From assembly GCA_034113365.1 (NCBI GenBank), contig JAXEXP010000039.1:15661-79660 (forward strand): DNA of 64,000 bases. The letters are read 5' to 3'. Position numbers and translations under genes: made by a program. Numbering within the stretch: the first letter of the stretch is position 1; each line of letters starts with the position of its first letter. Positions 43,712 through 52,460 of this stretch are shown here, in pieces. Source of the DNA: Spyradocola sp034113365 (GTDB lineage Bacteria > Bacillota > Clostridia > Christensenellales > UBA1750). The notes under the pieces are model-generated. The model was not told the DNA's origin. It made no database searches and saw nothing but the letters and a program-made list of their open reading frames with translations.

Positions 43712-44770
43712 CTATGCCTCCAGCAGTTTTTCCCATGCCTCCAGGATTTTTGTCTCAGAGAATTGCTCTATGCCCAAAGTCGCGCTCTTCGACATTTGAC
43801 AGCGCAGAGCATCGCTGTCCATCAGACGTATCAACTTTTCGGCCAGATCTTCTACGTCTGACGGAACCACTAAGAATCCGTTCACCCCGTTCTCGATGAT
43901 ATCCCTTGGCCCAGTCATAATGTCAAAACTGACCAGCGGCAAACCGTAGGATTTGGCTTCCAGCAACACCATGGGCAGCCCCTCCATATGAGAAGTCATC
44001 ACCACCATGGCGGCTCTACGGTATTGGGACTCCATGTCCCGCACAGTTCCGGGCAGGAACATCTGCTGTTCCAGTCCGGCTTCCCGAATCAGGCGCTCCA
44101 GAGGTTCCCTTTCGGGACCTTCGCCGCAGATAACCCACTTCCATGCCGGACGGCTGGGCAGGATACGCTTCGCCGCTTCTATGGCGCGGTCATAGCCCTT
44201 GATGGGGAGCAGCGCGCCGGCGGACAGAATCATCCGGGACGAGGCATCATACGAAAATTCATGGGGCTGCACCGGATTGGCGATGACATACACCGGAACC
44301 TTGGACGGGATGTGGGTCTCATAGTTTTCCTTGTCCTGCTCTGTCAGAACCACCATGGCGTCACTGTGCCGGGCGGCAAAGCGGCGAATATAGGGGAATA
44401 TACGGGAGCCCCAGTTATTGAAATAATTGGCATGCTCCCAGGTGATGACCTTGGCTTTTGTGCCCCAGGCCGCGGGAATCCCATAGATACTCATCCCGGT
44501 GTCCACGTTGATTACACGATCAATCTGATGCTCGAGAAGAAAACGGTGAATCTGCCGGATCTGCAATAGAATGCCCAGTTTTCCGGCGGCAGGGGATAGC
44601 ACGGTATGCAGAACTGAATCAGCCAGGCTAAAGAACACATGATCTGCTTCTGATTTCAGGGTGACAACAAACACACGATGAGTTTCTGACAGAGCGTTGG
44701 CAATCATGGCAGTCATGCGCTCGGTTCCGCCCTTACGGGACATATCTCCTTCAAGAAAGCAAATATTCAT
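43712..44770 (-). CDS. Glycosyltransferase family 4 protein
   Basis: 352 residues, GT-B fold. GDMSRKGGTERMTAMIANAL at the start, ILSAGALLPIKGYDRAIEA, VICGEGPEREPLERLI and MTSHMEGLPMVLLEAKSYGLPLV at the donor site. Resembles GT4 enzymes that add galactose or N-acetylgalactosamine, but specificity cannot be read. Confidence 0.9.
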   Translation of the reverse strand: MNICFLEGDMSRKGGTERMTAMIANALSETHRVFVVTLKSEADHVFFSLADSVLHTVLSPAAGKLGILLQIRQIHRFLLEHQIDRVINVDTGMSIYGIPAAWGTKAKVITWEHANYFNNWGSRIFPYIRRFAARHSDAMVVLTEQDKENYETHIPSKVPVYVIANPVQPHEFSYDASSRMILSAGALLPIKGYDRAIEAAKRILPSRPAWKWVICGEGPEREPLERLIREAGLEQQMFLPGTVRDMESQYRRAAMVVMTSHMEGLPMVLLEAKSYGLPLVSFDIMTGPRDIIENGVNGFLVVPSDVEDLAEKLIRLMDSDALRCQMSKSATLGIEQFSETKILEAWEKLLEA

Positions 44771-44784
44771 GGCGTAAATTTTCC

Positions 44785-45906
44785 TTATAAACAGTCCAGC
44801 ATATTTTCCACAGCTTTTACTGTCTGCTCGCGGCTGAATGATTTACCTCTTTCTTTGGCTTGCTCCCGGTAGTGCGCCAGCAAAGCAGGCTCGGAAAGCA
44901 TCTTCTTCATACCCTGATAGATTCCTTCTTCGCTGTTTTCCACCACAAGACCGTATTCATCATGGTCTCCCAGCAGTTCTCGAGCCCCTGAACAGTCCGT
45001 ACTGACAACCGGCGTTCCGACAATCAATGCTTCTGTGACAGCTGTAGAAAAGCCTTCCCGCCGAGAAGGGCAGACATATAAGTCGCAGCGGGACACATAC
45101 TGGTAGGGATTATCCTGAAACCCCAATAGGAGAAAGCTGTTTTCCAAGCCATACTCATGAATTTTTGCTTCGAGGTATCTCGCTTCTTCACCAATACCGA
45201 GAATATAAATCTTATGGGGATATCCTTCACCCAGCAGCCGTTGATGTACATTCACAAGACGGTCAAAGCCCTTGGTTTTCATCAGTTTCGCCACGGAACA
45301 GACCCTGATCACAGACTCTTTATCTGGAAAGCGTATATCGTCAGGCGCAATCTTCGCAAGTGCTTTGATCTGCTCCGTTTCATTGGTGTTATACAATACA
45401 TCAATAGGCGTATGTATGGGCAGATTCTGCAAGAAGCATGTTTTCACGTTGTTGGAAACCGCTACCAGCCGGTCAAATCGATCATAGTATTTTTGGGCTT
45501 CCTTCGGGCTTCGGAAGCCTCGGGAGGCAAGCGCAGGTGTATTCAGCTCAATATGCAGCCAACCGACTTTTTTGACACCAGGCTTTGTGCAGCCAGCTAC
45601 GATCCGCGCTGTCGGTCCTTCCAAATATGACACAACAGTATCGTAATCCTCTTTCACAAAATACCGGTACAGTGCTTCCGGTGAAAAAAGTTTGATGAAA
45701 TGCGAATTGCCTCGGAACTGCCATCTCCCTCCGGGAAGATAATGAACATGAGGCTTCAGATATTGCCGGTTCACGCCCACGTCAAACAGCGTTTGGACCG
45801 TCACATCAAATCGATTGGAGTCTATGTTATTCACCAGATTAACCAATACCCGCTCCGCACCGCCATGAGCTAGATTGGGAATCAAGAAAAGAACTTTTTT
45901 ACGCAT
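44785..45906 (-). CDS. Glycosyltransferase family 4 protein
   Basis: 373 residues, GT-B fold. FLIPNLAHGGAERVLVNLVN, RVCSVAKLMKTKGFDRLVNV, ILGIGEEARYLEAKI and PSRREGFSTAVTEALIVGTPVV. The ATG at 45906 overlaps the polymerase stop by 8 bp (ATGCGTAA) and has GGAGGG upstream. A longer start lacks a ribosome site. Confidence 0.89.
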   Translation of the reverse strand: MRKKVLFLIPNLAHGGAERVLVNLVNNIDSNRFDVTVQTLFDVGVNRQYLKPHVHYLPGGRWQFRGNSHFIKLFSPEALYRYFVKEDYDTVVSYLEGPTARIVAGCTKPGVKKVGWLHIELNTPALASRGFRSPKEAQKYYDRFDRLVAVSNNVKTCFLQNLPIHTPIDVLYNTNETEQIKALAKIAPDDIRFPDKESVIRVCSVAKLMKTKGFDRLVNVHQRLLGEGYPHKIYILGIGEEARYLEAKIHEYGLENSFLLLGFQDNPYQYVSRCDLYVCPSRREGFSTAVTEALIVGTPVVSTDCSGARELLGDHDEYGLVVENSEEGIYQGMKKMLSEPALLAHYREQAKERGKSFSREQTVKAVENMLDCL

Positions 45907-47005
45907 AAGTCCCTCCGAAGAGCCAGGAACGGTAAGGCAGCAAGTTGGAATCCGTATGCACAATGAGCCAGAAATACAGGAAATAGACAGCAACTACGCC
46001 AATGGTCATGAACCGCTTACTTTTGGGTTCAAAGCATTCCAGAATACGGGGCCAGAGAAGAATGTTATAAATCCCAAAGAACATGCAAAACCGAGCGAAA
46101 ATCCAGTTCCTGGTGGCGATCATCATGAAACAGGCATTGATGATGGACAGATTGACCAAAGTACCCGTGTCCTTGCCGGTATGCTTCACATGCGGCCACA
46201 ATACAAGGGAAAAAAGCGGAGGGACTGCAGTTAGTCCAAAACGCAGCACATTAGCGCCCAAGTCTGCCTGGGAAAGCGTCGTCTCATAATTGGAATACCT
46301 GCTGTTGGAAGAGATCAGGAATTCTATCAAATAGTCAGAAAAAAAATCAAAATTCAGATAGATAATCAGAAACACACTGACGAGCAGTACGGTAGCCCAG
46401 GAGCGTGGTTTGAAAAAACGGGCAAATAAGAACGCTACAAGGACAATCCATGCAGACGAATGAAATTGCATTGCGATCAAAGTCAACAGCAGCAACCATC
46501 CCCACTTCTTTTTTTCTATCAGGGGATAAGCCGCAAACAGGATCGCTGTTGCGACCATCTGCCTTGTGCCGTTGAACAAGTCGAAATAGTACATGCCTGC
46601 AATCAGCAGGAACACCGATACAGGAAAAGAAATGGAGCTTTTGTAGATTCCATAGACGATCAGGCCAACAGACAGAAACGCAGCCACAACAAATACTGGA
46701 ATGTAGTCACCAAATAGATTGCTGCAGAATAGATTGAGTACCCCCCAGAACGGCTCGTCCTCATTCAGAATTTGACTGTAGGTCTTGTCACGGGTCAGGG
46801 TAAAGATATCAATATAATTTCCATAATCTGTCCCGACCCCCTTGCGCCAGCCCACTACAATACCCAGGACGGCCACCAAAAGCAGACAGTATCCCGCTTG
46901 AATCCTGCGGGATCTGGGAGCAAGGGACCCTTGCTGTGGCTGAAGGGACTGTATCCGCAGACAAATCAATACGGAAAGCAGCATGACAGAGAGATATATC
47001 AGCAT
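45899..47005 (-). CDS. EpsG-family (Wzy-type) polysaccharide polymerase
   Basis: 368 residues with about ten membrane helices. EpsG marks: GWRKGVGTDYGNYIDIF (the conserved R/D-Y loop), DEPFWGVLNL, FNGTRQMVATAILFAAYPLI and MQFHSSAWIVLVAF. It joins repeat units on the outer face of the membrane in Wzx/Wzy pathways. AAAGGATG precedes ATG 47005. No Wzx flippase is in the window, yet an ABC exporter is. Confidence 0.88.
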   Translation of the reverse strand: MLIYLSVMLLSVLICLRIQSLQPQQGSLAPRSRRIQAGYCLLLVAVLGIVVGWRKGVGTDYGNYIDIFTLTRDKTYSQILNEDEPFWGVLNLFCSNLFGDYIPVFVVAAFLSVGLIVYGIYKSSISFPVSVFLLIAGMYYFDLFNGTRQMVATAILFAAYPLIEKKKWGWLLLLTLIAMQFHSSAWIVLVAFLFARFFKPRSWATVLLVSVFLIIYLNFDFFSDYLIEFLISSNSRYSNYETTLSQADLGANVLRFGLTAVPPLFSLVLWPHVKHTGKDTGTLVNLSIINACFMMIATRNWIFARFCMFFGIYNILLWPRILECFEPKSKRFMTIGVVAVYFLYFWLIVHTDSNLLPYRSWLFGGTYA

Positions 47006-47018
47006 GTGGTCGCATCCT

Positions 47019-47828
47019 TTAGACTGATGTTTTCTTCTTGTGGTGAAGCAGGAGATAAAGCCTCTTGGGAAGCAGCCCGACAAGAATTGGACGTAAAACC
47101 CAAATGTAGTTCCTCACTGGGAGCTGCAGCCGCTGAAACCCGGTCGCACGAACGTAGGCTTCGTTCAGACAGTATCTGAATTTCCTACGGTGATACGCGT
47201 TTTCATCATCCCGCATTTTGTACAATGGTGTTTGAAGATTGTAACCCTGGTATCCCAATTCATAGAGCCGAAACCAAAGATCGTAGTCCTCGGCCCGGAG
47301 CGTTCTTGGATTAGAGGAATAGCCATGTGCCGCGGCATAGGCCTCCGCCCGTACCATGCAGGGGGCATGGCAAAAGGGTGTCCCGGGTACAAAGTCCAGG
47401 GCCTCGGGGCGCTCTTTTACCGTGCCGGTTCCCCAGTCTCCATTATCATCAAAATAGACCATGGGACAGCTGACAATGGCATATTCGGGATGTGAATCTA
47501 AAAACGCCGCTTCTAATGCCAGCCGCTCTGGAAAAGAGATATCGTCTCCATCCATGCGGGCAATATACGCTCCGGTGGCCGCTGCAAGGCAGCTGTTCAG
47601 AGCATGATTCAGTCCCATGTTCTTCTCATTTCGCAACAAAACCACTTTTTCTGGATAACGGTCACGATATCCGGCGGCAACTTGATAGGTCGCATCCACA
47701 GAACCGTCGTCGCAGAGAATCAGTTCCCAATTGGAGTAAGTTTGCTCCAGAATAGAATCAATGGCTGCGGGAAGCGTAGAGGCACAGTTATATATTCCCA
47801 TGATGACCGATACTTTTTTATGAGTCAC
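47019..47828 (-). CDS. Glycosyltransferase family 2 protein
   Basis: About 269 residues, GT-A fold. SVIMGIYNCASTLPAAIDSIL, LCDDGSVDATYQVA, and the DXD site RMDGDD. Then DFVPGTPFCHAPCMVR and RAEDYDLWFRLYELG, typical of WcaA-like enzymes. A GTG start at 47828 is preferred (AAGGAG 10 nt upstream), overlapping the acetyltransferase end. Confidence 0.9.
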   Translation of the reverse strand: MTHKKVSVIMGIYNCASTLPAAIDSILEQTYSNWELILCDDGSVDATYQVAAGYRDRYPEKVVLLRNEKNMGLNHALNSCLAAATGAYIARMDGDDISFPERLALEAAFLDSHPEYAIVSCPMVYFDDNGDWGTGTVKERPEALDFVPGTPFCHAPCMVRAEAYAAAHGYSSNPRTLRAEDYDLWFRLYELGYQGYNLQTPLYKMRDDENAYHRRKFRYCLNEAYVRATGFQRLQLPVRNYIWVLRPILVGLLPKRLYLLLHHKKKTSV

Positions 47829-48336
47829 TGGGAGCACGCTCCTTCACAATGATGCTTGGTGCGCCAGCTAATACAAGAGCATGCTCCGGGATATCCTGCA
47901 TGATCACACACCCTGCGCCGATTTTTGCATAACTGCCTACCGTGACCTTGCCGACGATTTTTGTTCCGGCGCCAATTACAACATGGTCTCCAATTTCAGG
48001 TGCACCGTTATGTCCTTCGCCAATTGTTACTTGATGATATATACGGCAATCTTTTCCAATCACCGCATTATGCGAGACAATAATCCCGTTCAGCCCATGC
48101 GGAAGCTGAGGCGGTTCGGCGAAGGCTGCGCCGAAATTGCGGTGGGTTCCCATGGAGGCGTTGTGGAATGCATCCGCACGCTTGATGTAGTACAAGCGGA
48201 ACAAATCGCCAATTTTGGATCCCCGGCTGGGATCTACAACAATACTGCGGTATTTCCAATACTTTTTATGATTGTATTTCTGTACAATGCGACGAAAGAA
48301 TGCTTCAAGCGGAGATAATTCAACACTGTTTCCCAT
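47818..48336 (-). CDS. CysE-like serine O-acetyltransferase-family hexapeptide protein
   Basis: 172 residues. Left-handed beta-helix repeats (VSHNAVIGKDCRIYHQVTIG, IGDHVVIGAGTKIVGKVTVG, YAKIGAGCVIMQDIPEHALVLAGAP) with a His typical of the active site. In such loci these proteins usually O-acetylate sugars rather than serine. The start overlaps the upstream stop by one base (TGATG). Confidence 0.85.
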   Translation of the reverse strand: MGNSVELSPLEAFFRRIVQKYNHKKYWKYRSIVVDPSRGSKIGDLFRLYYIKRADAFHNASMGTHRNFGAAFAEPPQLPHGLNGIIVSHNAVIGKDCRIYHQVTIGEGHNGAPEIGDHVVIGAGTKIVGKVTVGSYAKIGAGCVIMQDIPEHALVLAGAPSIIVKERAPSDS

Positions 48337-49415
48337 CAAATGATCCTCTCTATCGTTTCCGCCACGACTTTTTGCCTATCGAAGGTTTCCTCCATGTGCC
48401 GTCTCCCGGCTATTCCCATGGCCGCCCTTTGGGCTGGGGGCATATGGCAGAAGCGGGCCATAGCGTCGTGCAGGCTGTCAGCATTCTTTGGTTCACACAG
48501 TAGGCCGCTTTCTCCTTCAACAACCGCTTCCATGCAGCCGTGGATGCGGCTGGTGATCAGCGGACGGCCCATGGCGGCACATTCCAGGTTGGTGTTGGCC
48601 ATGCCCTCATGCCACGACGGAAGAACAAAACAATGGCAGTCTCGGATAAACGGGCGGACGTCCTTCTGATAGCCGTGATAGCGGAGCAAACCTTCTGCCT
48701 CGCAGCGGCGGAGAGTTTCTTCATAGTGCTCTTCACAGCCACCGAGCACATCCAGCGTACACGGGATGTCTTCTTGCTGTAGGCGATGCATCGCTTCAAA
48801 CAGCTCGTCCACGCCTTTTTCTCTCATGACACGTCCCATAAAGAGAAAGCGGATGGGCGTTTCTTCTGTAGGATATGCAGCGAATGCGTAATGATCCAGG
48901 TTGACACCCGCGCCGGGTAAGAGCTTGCACTGAGTTTGCTTAACAATGCCCTCGTTGAGAAGCGTTTCCATGTTTCCAGCATTCTCAAAGAAAACGACCC
49001 CAGCCTTTTTCAATGCAGAGCGGTACATCGTGGACACCAGTGACCTGAGTGCGCCACTCTTTTGGAATGCTGTACCAAGGCCAGTGATATTGGCGGCGCA
49101 GGGAACACCCAAAAGACGGCAGGACAAACCACCATAAATATTCGGCTTAATCGTATATGTGATAACTAGATCGGGTTTTTCTTGCCGCAACATCTTGAAA
49201 TACTGCCAAAACAGTCTCAAGTCTTTTCTCGGATCAATGCCCCGCCGATCTACCGGTGTTGAGAGAAAACGGCACCCCATTTCTTCCAAAGGACGAACCA
49301 GATCGCCGTCTGGCAGAGAAATCAAAATTTCATGGCTTTTCAGCAGCTCTGCAATCAATTCTCGCCGGAATTGGTACAAGCCAACATCATAGTTGGCCAT
49401 AATCAGGATTTTCAT
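48336..49415 (-). CDS. Glycosyltransferase family 4 protein (PglA/CapM-like)
   Basis: 359 residues, GT-B fold. ITYTIKPNIYGGLSCRLLG and ANITGLGTAFQKSG are typical of the GT4 enzymes that add the second sugar (often GalNAc) to an undecaprenyl-linked first sugar. Then FLFMGRVMREKGVDELFEA, GAGVNLDHY and PSWHEGMANTNLECAAMGRPLI. It lies next to pglD/pglC-type genes, which suits a second-step role. CAGGAGG precedes ATG 49415. Confidence 0.88.
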   Translation of the reverse strand: MKILIMANYDVGLYQFRRELIAELLKSHEILISLPDGDLVRPLEEMGCRFLSTPVDRRGIDPRKDLRLFWQYFKMLRQEKPDLVITYTIKPNIYGGLSCRLLGVPCAANITGLGTAFQKSGALRSLVSTMYRSALKKAGVVFFENAGNMETLLNEGIVKQTQCKLLPGAGVNLDHYAFAAYPTEETPIRFLFMGRVMREKGVDELFEAMHRLQQEDIPCTLDVLGGCEEHYEETLRRCEAEGLLRYHGYQKDVRPFIRDCHCFVLPSWHEGMANTNLECAAMGRPLITSRIHGCMEAVVEGESGLLCEPKNADSLHDAMARFCHMPPAQRAAMGIAGRRHMEETFDRQKVVAETIERII

Positions 49416-50020
49416 TCCATCCTCCTGGCAGGAACACCGATATATGTTCCCGGTGCTGCGATGTTCTTCACAACAGCAGCTCCGGCACCGATGGTGCAGT
49501 TTCCGCAGATGTCAATGTTATTTCGAACCGTTGCGCCAATGCCAATGTGGGTTTCCTCACCCACAGACACGGTACCGCCGAGCGAAGCGGCAGGGGAGAG
49601 ATGAACATAGTCTGCAATGCGATTGTCGTGTTCAACAATAACACCAGTATTGACGATACAGTGCGAACCAATGATGGCACCGGCGTTGATCACAGCCCGG
49701 GGCATCACGACTGTTCCCACGCCGATCCTTGCGTGCGGAGAGACAACAGCTGAAGGATGTATCGCAGTATACCATTTCACCTGTAGTTGCTGTGAGATGC
49801 GCCGCCGGATACTGTTATTGCCGATGGCGATCAGAAACTGATGCTGCAGGTATTTCGTGTAATCCTCAATTTTCCCCAGCACCGGAACACCGAGAACTGA
49901 TGTCCCGACCGCAATGCCATCATCCAGGATGCCAACTGCTTGCCCGCCAGAGGCTTGGATGCAGTCTATCACAACCTTGGAATGACCGCCGCCGCCAATT
50001 AGAATGACAGAATCAGACAT
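49412..50020 (-). CDS. PglD/NeuD-like sugar O/N-acetyltransferase
   Basis: 202 residues. N-terminal Rossmann-like part ILIGGGGHSKVVIDCI, C-terminal left-handed beta-helix (GVGTVVMPRAVINAGAIIG, VNTGVIVEHDNRIADYVHLSP with the catalytic His). PglD acetylates UDP-4-amino-sugar to give UDP-diNAc-bacillosamine. It overlaps both neighbours by a few bases, consistent with the pglE-pglC-pglD order. Confidence 0.87.
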   Translation of the reverse strand: MSDSVILIGGGGHSKVVIDCIQASGGQAVGILDDGIAVGTSVLGVPVLGKIEDYTKYLQHQFLIAIGNNSIRRRISQQLQVKWYTAIHPSAVVSPHARIGVGTVVMPRAVINAGAIIGSHCIVNTGVIVEHDNRIADYVHLSPAASLGGTVSVGEETHIGIGATVRNNIDICGNCTIGAGAAVVKNIAAPGTYIGVPARRME

Positions 50021-50651
50021 GCAGGGACTCCTTTGCTCCGGAAAATTCTTCCATGGTCACAGAGGTTTCGGACGAGATCCCATCCCGGCAGAATACCTTT
50101 TTTGCAGTCATGAATATGACTTTCACATCGACTCCAAAGCTGATGTGCCCGACATACCATACATCCAGCTTGAACTTTTCTTCCCAGCTGATCGCGTTGC
50201 GGCCATTTGCCTGCGCCCAGCCGGTAAGGCCTGGACGAACGTCATGCCGGTGCCGCTGCTCCTCATTATATAGCGGCAGGTATTTCACAAGCAGCGGCCT
50301 TGGGCCTACGATGCTCATATCTCCCCGCAGAATGTTCCAAAGCTCCGGCAGCTCATCCAGGGAGGTGCTGCGCAGGATCTGGCCGAAGCGGGTGAGGCGC
50401 TGATCATCGGGTAGAAGATTGCCGTTTTCGTCGCGTTCATCCGTCATGCTGCGGAACTTGTACAGGCGAAAGATCTTTTCGGATTTGCCCGGGCGCTCCT
50501 GATGGAAAATGATCGGGCTTCCCAGCTTGATGCGCACCAAGGCTGCTGTGACCAGCAAAACAGGGGAGAGGATGATCAGCGCCAGAAGCGAAAGCGTAAA
50601 ATCCAGCAAACGCTTGATGTGTTTTTCGTAGAACCCGACTTTATGCTCCAT
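50013..50651 (-). CDS. Undecaprenyl-phosphate sugar-1-phosphate transferase (PglC-like)
   Basis: 212 residues. Re-entrant membrane helix at 14-40 (LLDFTLSLLALIILSPVLL), then FHQERPGKSEKIFRLYKFRSM, catalytic Asp-Glu in SLDELPELWNI, and MSIVGPRPLLVKYLPLY plus RPGLTGWAQANGRNAISWEE. This monotopic enzyme starts the chain by moving a sugar phosphate to undecaprenyl phosphate. AAGGGG precedes ATG 50651. Confidence 0.94.
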   Translation of the reverse strand: MEHKVGFYEKHIKRLLDFTLSLLALIILSPVLLVTAALVRIKLGSPIIFHQERPGKSEKIFRLYKFRSMTDERDENGNLLPDDQRLTRFGQILRSTSLDELPELWNILRGDMSIVGPRPLLVKYLPLYNEEQRHRHDVRPGLTGWAQANGRNAISWEEKFKLDVWYVGHISFGVDVKVIFMTAKKVFCRDGISSETSVTMEEFSGAKESLHV

Positions 50652-50660
50652 ACTTTCCCC

Positions 50661-51860
50661 TTAAAACAGCTTGCGGATCACTTCGCAGACGTGATCCACA
50701 TCTTCCATACGCATTTTGGTGTCACTGGGCAGGCACACACCACGGCTGAACAGGTCATCGGATACGGATTCCGTGCCAACGGTTACATACTTCGCGTTCG
50801 CAAAGACAGGCTGGAGATGCATGGGCTTCCAGAGATGGCGGCCTTCAATGTTTGCCTCATTCAGCGCGTTCAAAACGTCTGTGGGCGTCTTGCCGCAGCC
50901 CTTGTTCAGCAGGAGAACCGACAGCCAGCGGTTAGAGAACGCGCACTCCAGGGAGGGCTGCATCACCAGAGGCAGTCCATCGAGCTTGGAGACATAACGC
51001 TCAAAAATGGCCCGCTTCTGCTGAATGCGAAGCGGCAATACCTTTACCTGCCCACGGCCGATGCCGGCGCAGATGTTGCTCATGCGGTAGTTGTAGCCGA
51101 TCTCTTCATGCTGATACCAGGGGAAGGGCTCCCGCGCCTGGGTGGCCAATTTCAGAGCGTGGGCAGCATCCGCTTGCTCCTGGCAGACCAGCATACCGCC
51201 GCCGGACGTGGTGATAATCTTGTTGCCATTGAAAGACAGTGCGCCAAACTTGCCAAAGGTGCCGCACTTGCGCCCGGCGTACTCGCTCCCCAATGCCTCG
51301 GCGGCATCCTCAATCAGGGCTATGCCATGCTTCCGGCAGATCGCCGTGATCTCATCCAGCTTGGCGGGATTCCCGTACAGATGGACGACGACGACCGCCT
51401 TAGGGATCCCGTATAGTTCAAACGCCTTCTCCAGCGCGGCGGGGTCCATATTCCAGGTGTCTTGCTCACTGTCGATAAACACCGGCTCGGCTCCCACATA
51501 AGCCACAGGATTTGCCGAAGCAGAGAAAGTCAAATCCTGACAAAATACCTTGTCCCCAGGCTGAACGCCCGCCAGAATCATGGACAGGTGCAGTGCAGCC
51601 GTACCGGCTGACAGGGCCACCGTGTGTCCCGCGCCAACAAAAGACTGCATAGACTTTTCAAATTCGTTTACATTTTCTCCCAGCGGGGCGATCCAGTTCT
51701 TCTGGAACGCATCATGGATGTATTCCAGCTCAAAACCCTCGTCAGACATGTGAGGGCTGGCAAGAAGCAAACGACCTGCCATGTTGGTGTCATCTCCCAA
51801 ATTCCTAAGAAATCTCGCGGCACAATGTGCGCGAATCGCATCAAATTGTTTTTGATCCAT
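50661..51860 (-). CDS. PLP-dependent sugar aminotransferase (PglE/DegT-type)
   Basis: 399 residues. DegT/DnrJ/EryC1 family: VALSAGTAALHLSMILAGV, DLTFSASANPVAYVGAEPVFID, VHLYGNPAKLDEI, EDAAEALGSEYAGRKCGTFG and SFNGNKIITTSGGGML with the PLP-binding Lys. Converts a UDP-4-keto-sugar to the 4-amino-sugar, the step before PglD. First gene of the operon. The ATG at 51860 matches family starts; in-frame codons reach back to 52058 but have no Shine-Dalgarno and look non-coding on this strand. Confidence 0.9.
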   Translation of the reverse strand: MDQKQFDAIRAHCAARFLRNLGDDTNMAGRLLLASPHMSDEGFELEYIHDAFQKNWIAPLGENVNEFEKSMQSFVGAGHTVALSAGTAALHLSMILAGVQPGDKVFCQDLTFSASANPVAYVGAEPVFIDSEQDTWNMDPAALEKAFELYGIPKAVVVVHLYGNPAKLDEITAICRKHGIALIEDAAEALGSEYAGRKCGTFGKFGALSFNGNKIITTSGGGMLVCQEQADAAHALKLATQAREPFPWYQHEEIGYNYRMSNICAGIGRGQVKVLPLRIQQKRAIFERYVSKLDGLPLVMQPSLECAFSNRWLSVLLLNKGCGKTPTDVLNALNEANIEGRHLWKPMHLQPVFANAKYVTVGTESVSDDLFSRGVCLPSDTKMRMEDVDHVCEVIRKLF

Positions 51861-52077
51861 CGTCCCGCCGCTGAACCTGGTCCCATTTGGAACCTTTGCA
51901 CCTTTTGGGATATTCACGGGGGTGCTGGCGATGGGTGCTGCTTCAAAGACGGGGCTGACGCAGATGGTCTTGCCGTTCGGGGACCGCGGGTTGGGCCCTG
52001 GGGCCGTCCGTTTGTTTGGGCTGCTGATTTTGGCAGCGTTGACGCTCAAAAAATCCATGAGGAATGGATTTTTCTAA
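51856..52077 (+). pseudogene. Possible 3' fragment of a plus-strand gene
   Basis: An open plus-strand frame of 73 codons reads SIVPPLNLVPFGTFAPFG, then IFTGVLAMGAASKTG and LRLFGLLILAALTLKKS-like hydrophobic sequence, stops at 52075-52077 and runs straight into a terminator hairpin. This looks like the tail of a gene whose front was lost when the minus-strand locus was placed here. No family recognised. The opposite strand is also open across this stretch, so chance cannot be excluded. Confidence 0.3.
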
Positions 52078-52110
52078 AATGGCTCTGATTTACTTTGGAG
52101 AGCCATTTTT
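52076..52110. terminator. Hairpin terminator / leader hairpin
   Basis: AAAATGGCTCT (52076-52086) pairs with AGAGCCATTTT (52099-52109), with T-rich ends on both strands. On the minus strand it falls in the leader of the polysaccharide operon, 23 bp after its promoter's -10, so it could act as an attenuator. Confidence 0.7.
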
Positions 52111-52132
52111 GACCCTATAGTATCAATATGAA

Positions 52133-52161
52133 ATTTTACCATGTTACAACACAAAAATCAA
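52133..52161 (-). promoter_or_regulatory. Promoter of the polysaccharide operon
   Basis: Minus strand -35 TTGATT (52156-52161), 17 bp, -10 TAAAAT (52133-52138) with extended TGG. The leader to the first gene is about 265 nt. A second TATAAT (minus) lies further upstream at about 52173-52178 with a weak -35. Confidence 0.7.
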
Positions 52162-52325
52162 TATACGGGTCGATTATAATACGGTTATGTTTGTAATAAA
52201 GTACGGATTATTGTTGTGTGTCCACCGATCGAAATAAAAAACGGTATCCGGCACCTGCGGTGAGAAGCGCCTGGTTTGGGCATATTTTGGAAAAAACGAG
52301 CGAGAGTGTCGATCGATCCGGCGCC

Positions 52326-52404
52326 CTCCGCCGATAGAGGGCGGGCAGCCGGTTTCGACCATTGATTCAAAGGCGCAGACTTGCCGGCTGCCCATCGGCG
52401 GGAG
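52326..52404. repeat. Long imperfect inverted repeat
   Basis: CTCCGCCGAT (52326-52335) and GGGCAGCCGG (52343-52352) on the left pair with CCGGCTGCCC (52384-52393) and ATCGGCGGGAG (52394-52404) on the right; a 7 nt insert breaks the left arm. There is no T run after it. Confidence 0.65.
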
Positions 52405-52460
52405 CGCTGTTTGTGCTTCCAGATTCTGCGTTTGTGAAAAGCGGGCGGAGGAGCGGGGAC

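Noticed and set aside
49412..51860. Reading the pgl-like trio as an N-glycosylation system
   Set aside because: No PglB oligosaccharyltransferase is present; with EpsG, Wzm/Wzt and LicD the locus fits surface polysaccharide synthesis better.
51861..52058. N-terminal extension of the aminotransferase to an ATG at 52058
   Set aside because: No Shine-Dalgarno, Pro/Asn/Lys-rich sequence unlike the family, and normal DegT-family proteins start near the ATG at 51860.
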